Positions 5,697 to 6,267 of a stretch of 6,267 bases of DNA are shown piece by piece (the first letter of the stretch is position 1; every line of letters starts with the position of its first letter). The DNA comes from Nitrolancea sp040255925. Lineage in GTDB: Bacteria > Chloroflexota > Chloroflexia > Thermomicrobiales > Thermomicrobiaceae. The translations under genes were made by a program, and so were the position numbers. Where the stretch lies: positions 1 through 6,267 of the forward strand of contig JBDZVX010000140.1 of the NCBI GenBank assembly GCA_040255925.1, given 5' to 3'. The notes beneath the pieces are model-generated. The model was given only the letters and a program-made list of their open reading frames with translations. It was not told where the DNA came from and did not search any database.

Positions 5697-6125
5697 CTAG
5701 GCCGTCGCGAATGCCGGCAAGTGATAGAGCATCAGGTAGATAACCCAGCCGGTCACGGCGACGTAGAGCCAGACCGGCAACGTGATCCGCGCGATCCTCC
5801 GGTGCTTGCCGAACCGTCCACGCAACGCCCGGTAAAGCGTGATCAAGACCAGTGGAACGATGATCGTCGCCAGAATGGTGTGCGAGATAAGCACCGTCAG
5901 GTAAATTCCTCGCGCAATGCCTTCGCCGGCGAAGAGCTTCGTTTCCGTCGTCATGGCGCGAGTGACGTACACGACCAGGAATAACGCCGCGAACGTTGTG
6001 GCAGTGATCATCGAAATCCGGTGATTACGAACTTGTCCTCGTCGAATGAACATGAAGCCGACGATGACCGCGACTCCGCTGATGAGGATGAGACCTGAGT
6101 TGACAAACGGAAGCCACGTTTCCAT
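5697..6125 (-). CDS. DUF420 family four-helix membrane protein (CtaM/YozB-like)
   Basis: The product matches the DUF420 family, small integral membrane proteins; the Staphylococcus/Bacillus members (CtaM/YozB) are linked to assembly of haem-copper cytochrome oxidase. With the ATG at 6125 it has 142 residues. Four membrane helices lie at about 8-28, 38-57, 75-98 and 115-135. Family features seen are the basic IRRGQVRNHR loop, GEG before helix three, SH at its start, the RALRGRFGKHRRIAR loop, LPVWLYVAVTGW and the end LMLYHL. Histidines at 35, 82, 108 and 135 are at membrane edges and are candidate metal or haem contacts by family analogy. An alternative GTG start at 6149 adds eight residues; I prefer the ATG because GGGACGAG stands just before it and the GTG has no clear site. 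No oxidase genes are in the window. Function here is inferred from family. Confidence 0.88.
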   Translation of the reverse strand: METWLPFVNSGLILISGVAVIVGFMFIRRGQVRNHRISMITATTFAALFLVVYVTRAMTTETKLFAGEGIARGIYLTVLISHTILATIIVPLVLITLYRALRGRFGKHRRIARITLPVWLYVAVTGWVIYLMLYHLPAFATA

Positions 6126-6167
6126 GATCTCGTCCCATGCTCCTAACACGATTCATTACCGACCTTT

Positions 6168-6173
6168 AGTATA
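6168..6173 (-). promoter_or_regulatory. Possible -10 element for the DUF420 gene
   Basis: On the minus strand this reads TATACT, five of six matches to the sigma-70 -10 consensus, 42 bases before the preferred ATG at 6125. A transcript starting near 6161 would have a leader of about 36 bases. No good -35 hexamer lies 16 to 18 bases upstream, so the promoter is only tentative. The same hexamer precedes the small ORF at 255-260. Confidence 0.3.
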
Positions 6174-6267
6174 CGGGTTTTGATCGAAAAGGGTTTGCGC
6201 GGACCCGGTGCAGGTGTTCAGAACGTTGGTCGTGGCGCAGCAGCACGAGTATCCCTGGCGTCGATGC

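Noticed and set aside
6174..6267. Possible gene at the right edge
   Set aside because: Several frames on both strands are open over this short stretch. A GTG near 6209 on the plus strand has no clear ribosome-binding site, and a minus-strand frame with LVLLRHDQRSEH faintly recalls phosphatase-type sequence but ends without a domain. Nothing can be supported.

Overview
The window is GC-rich (roughly 60 percent by eye), densely packed bacterial chromosome. No tRNA, rRNA, CRISPR array, transposase or integrase is visible. The protein types (MetE end, membrane-anchored sulfite-oxidase-fold enzyme, DUF420 protein, DsbA-family protein, ABC-2 exporter) and their wording look most like Chloroflexota, perhaps near Thermomicrobia. 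That placement is an impression from protein style, not a search result.

Left part, plus strand: the last 53 codons of a cobalamin-independent methionine synthase end at 162, followed by a clean intrinsic terminator (183-209). A small unrecognised 80-residue ORF (362-604) and a 512-residue molybdopterin oxidoreductase (708-2246) follow. The latter joins four membrane helices, an internal twin-arginine motif with a fifth helix, and a sulfite-oxidase-fold catalytic domain.

Middle part, minus strand: an ABC exporter operon reads leftward, ATPase (4714-3785) then permease (3765-3040), followed by a DsbA-family gene (2928-2209) that runs 38 bases into the end of the molybdoenzyme gene. The DsbA-like protein has lost the second cysteine of its CxxC motif and any recognisable signal sequence, so it looks like a decaying or repurposed copy.

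Right part: a 342-base gap (4715-5056) holds the start regions of the ABC operon and of a divergent plus-strand gene for an unrecognised 197-residue soluble protein (5057-5650). An 18-base near-palindrome lies 38 bases before that gene. Convergent to it is a DUF420 four-helix membrane protein (6125-5697), a family tied to haem-copper oxidase assembly. The last 94 bases have no supportable gene.

The genes do not form one obvious pathway. Three of them (molybdoenzyme, DsbA-like protein, DUF420 protein) belong to families that work at or outside the cytoplasmic membrane in redox chemistry. I found no convincing new multi-gene system; the oddities worth checking are the altered DsbA-like protein, the architecture of the molybdoenzyme, the unknown 197-residue protein and its palindrome.
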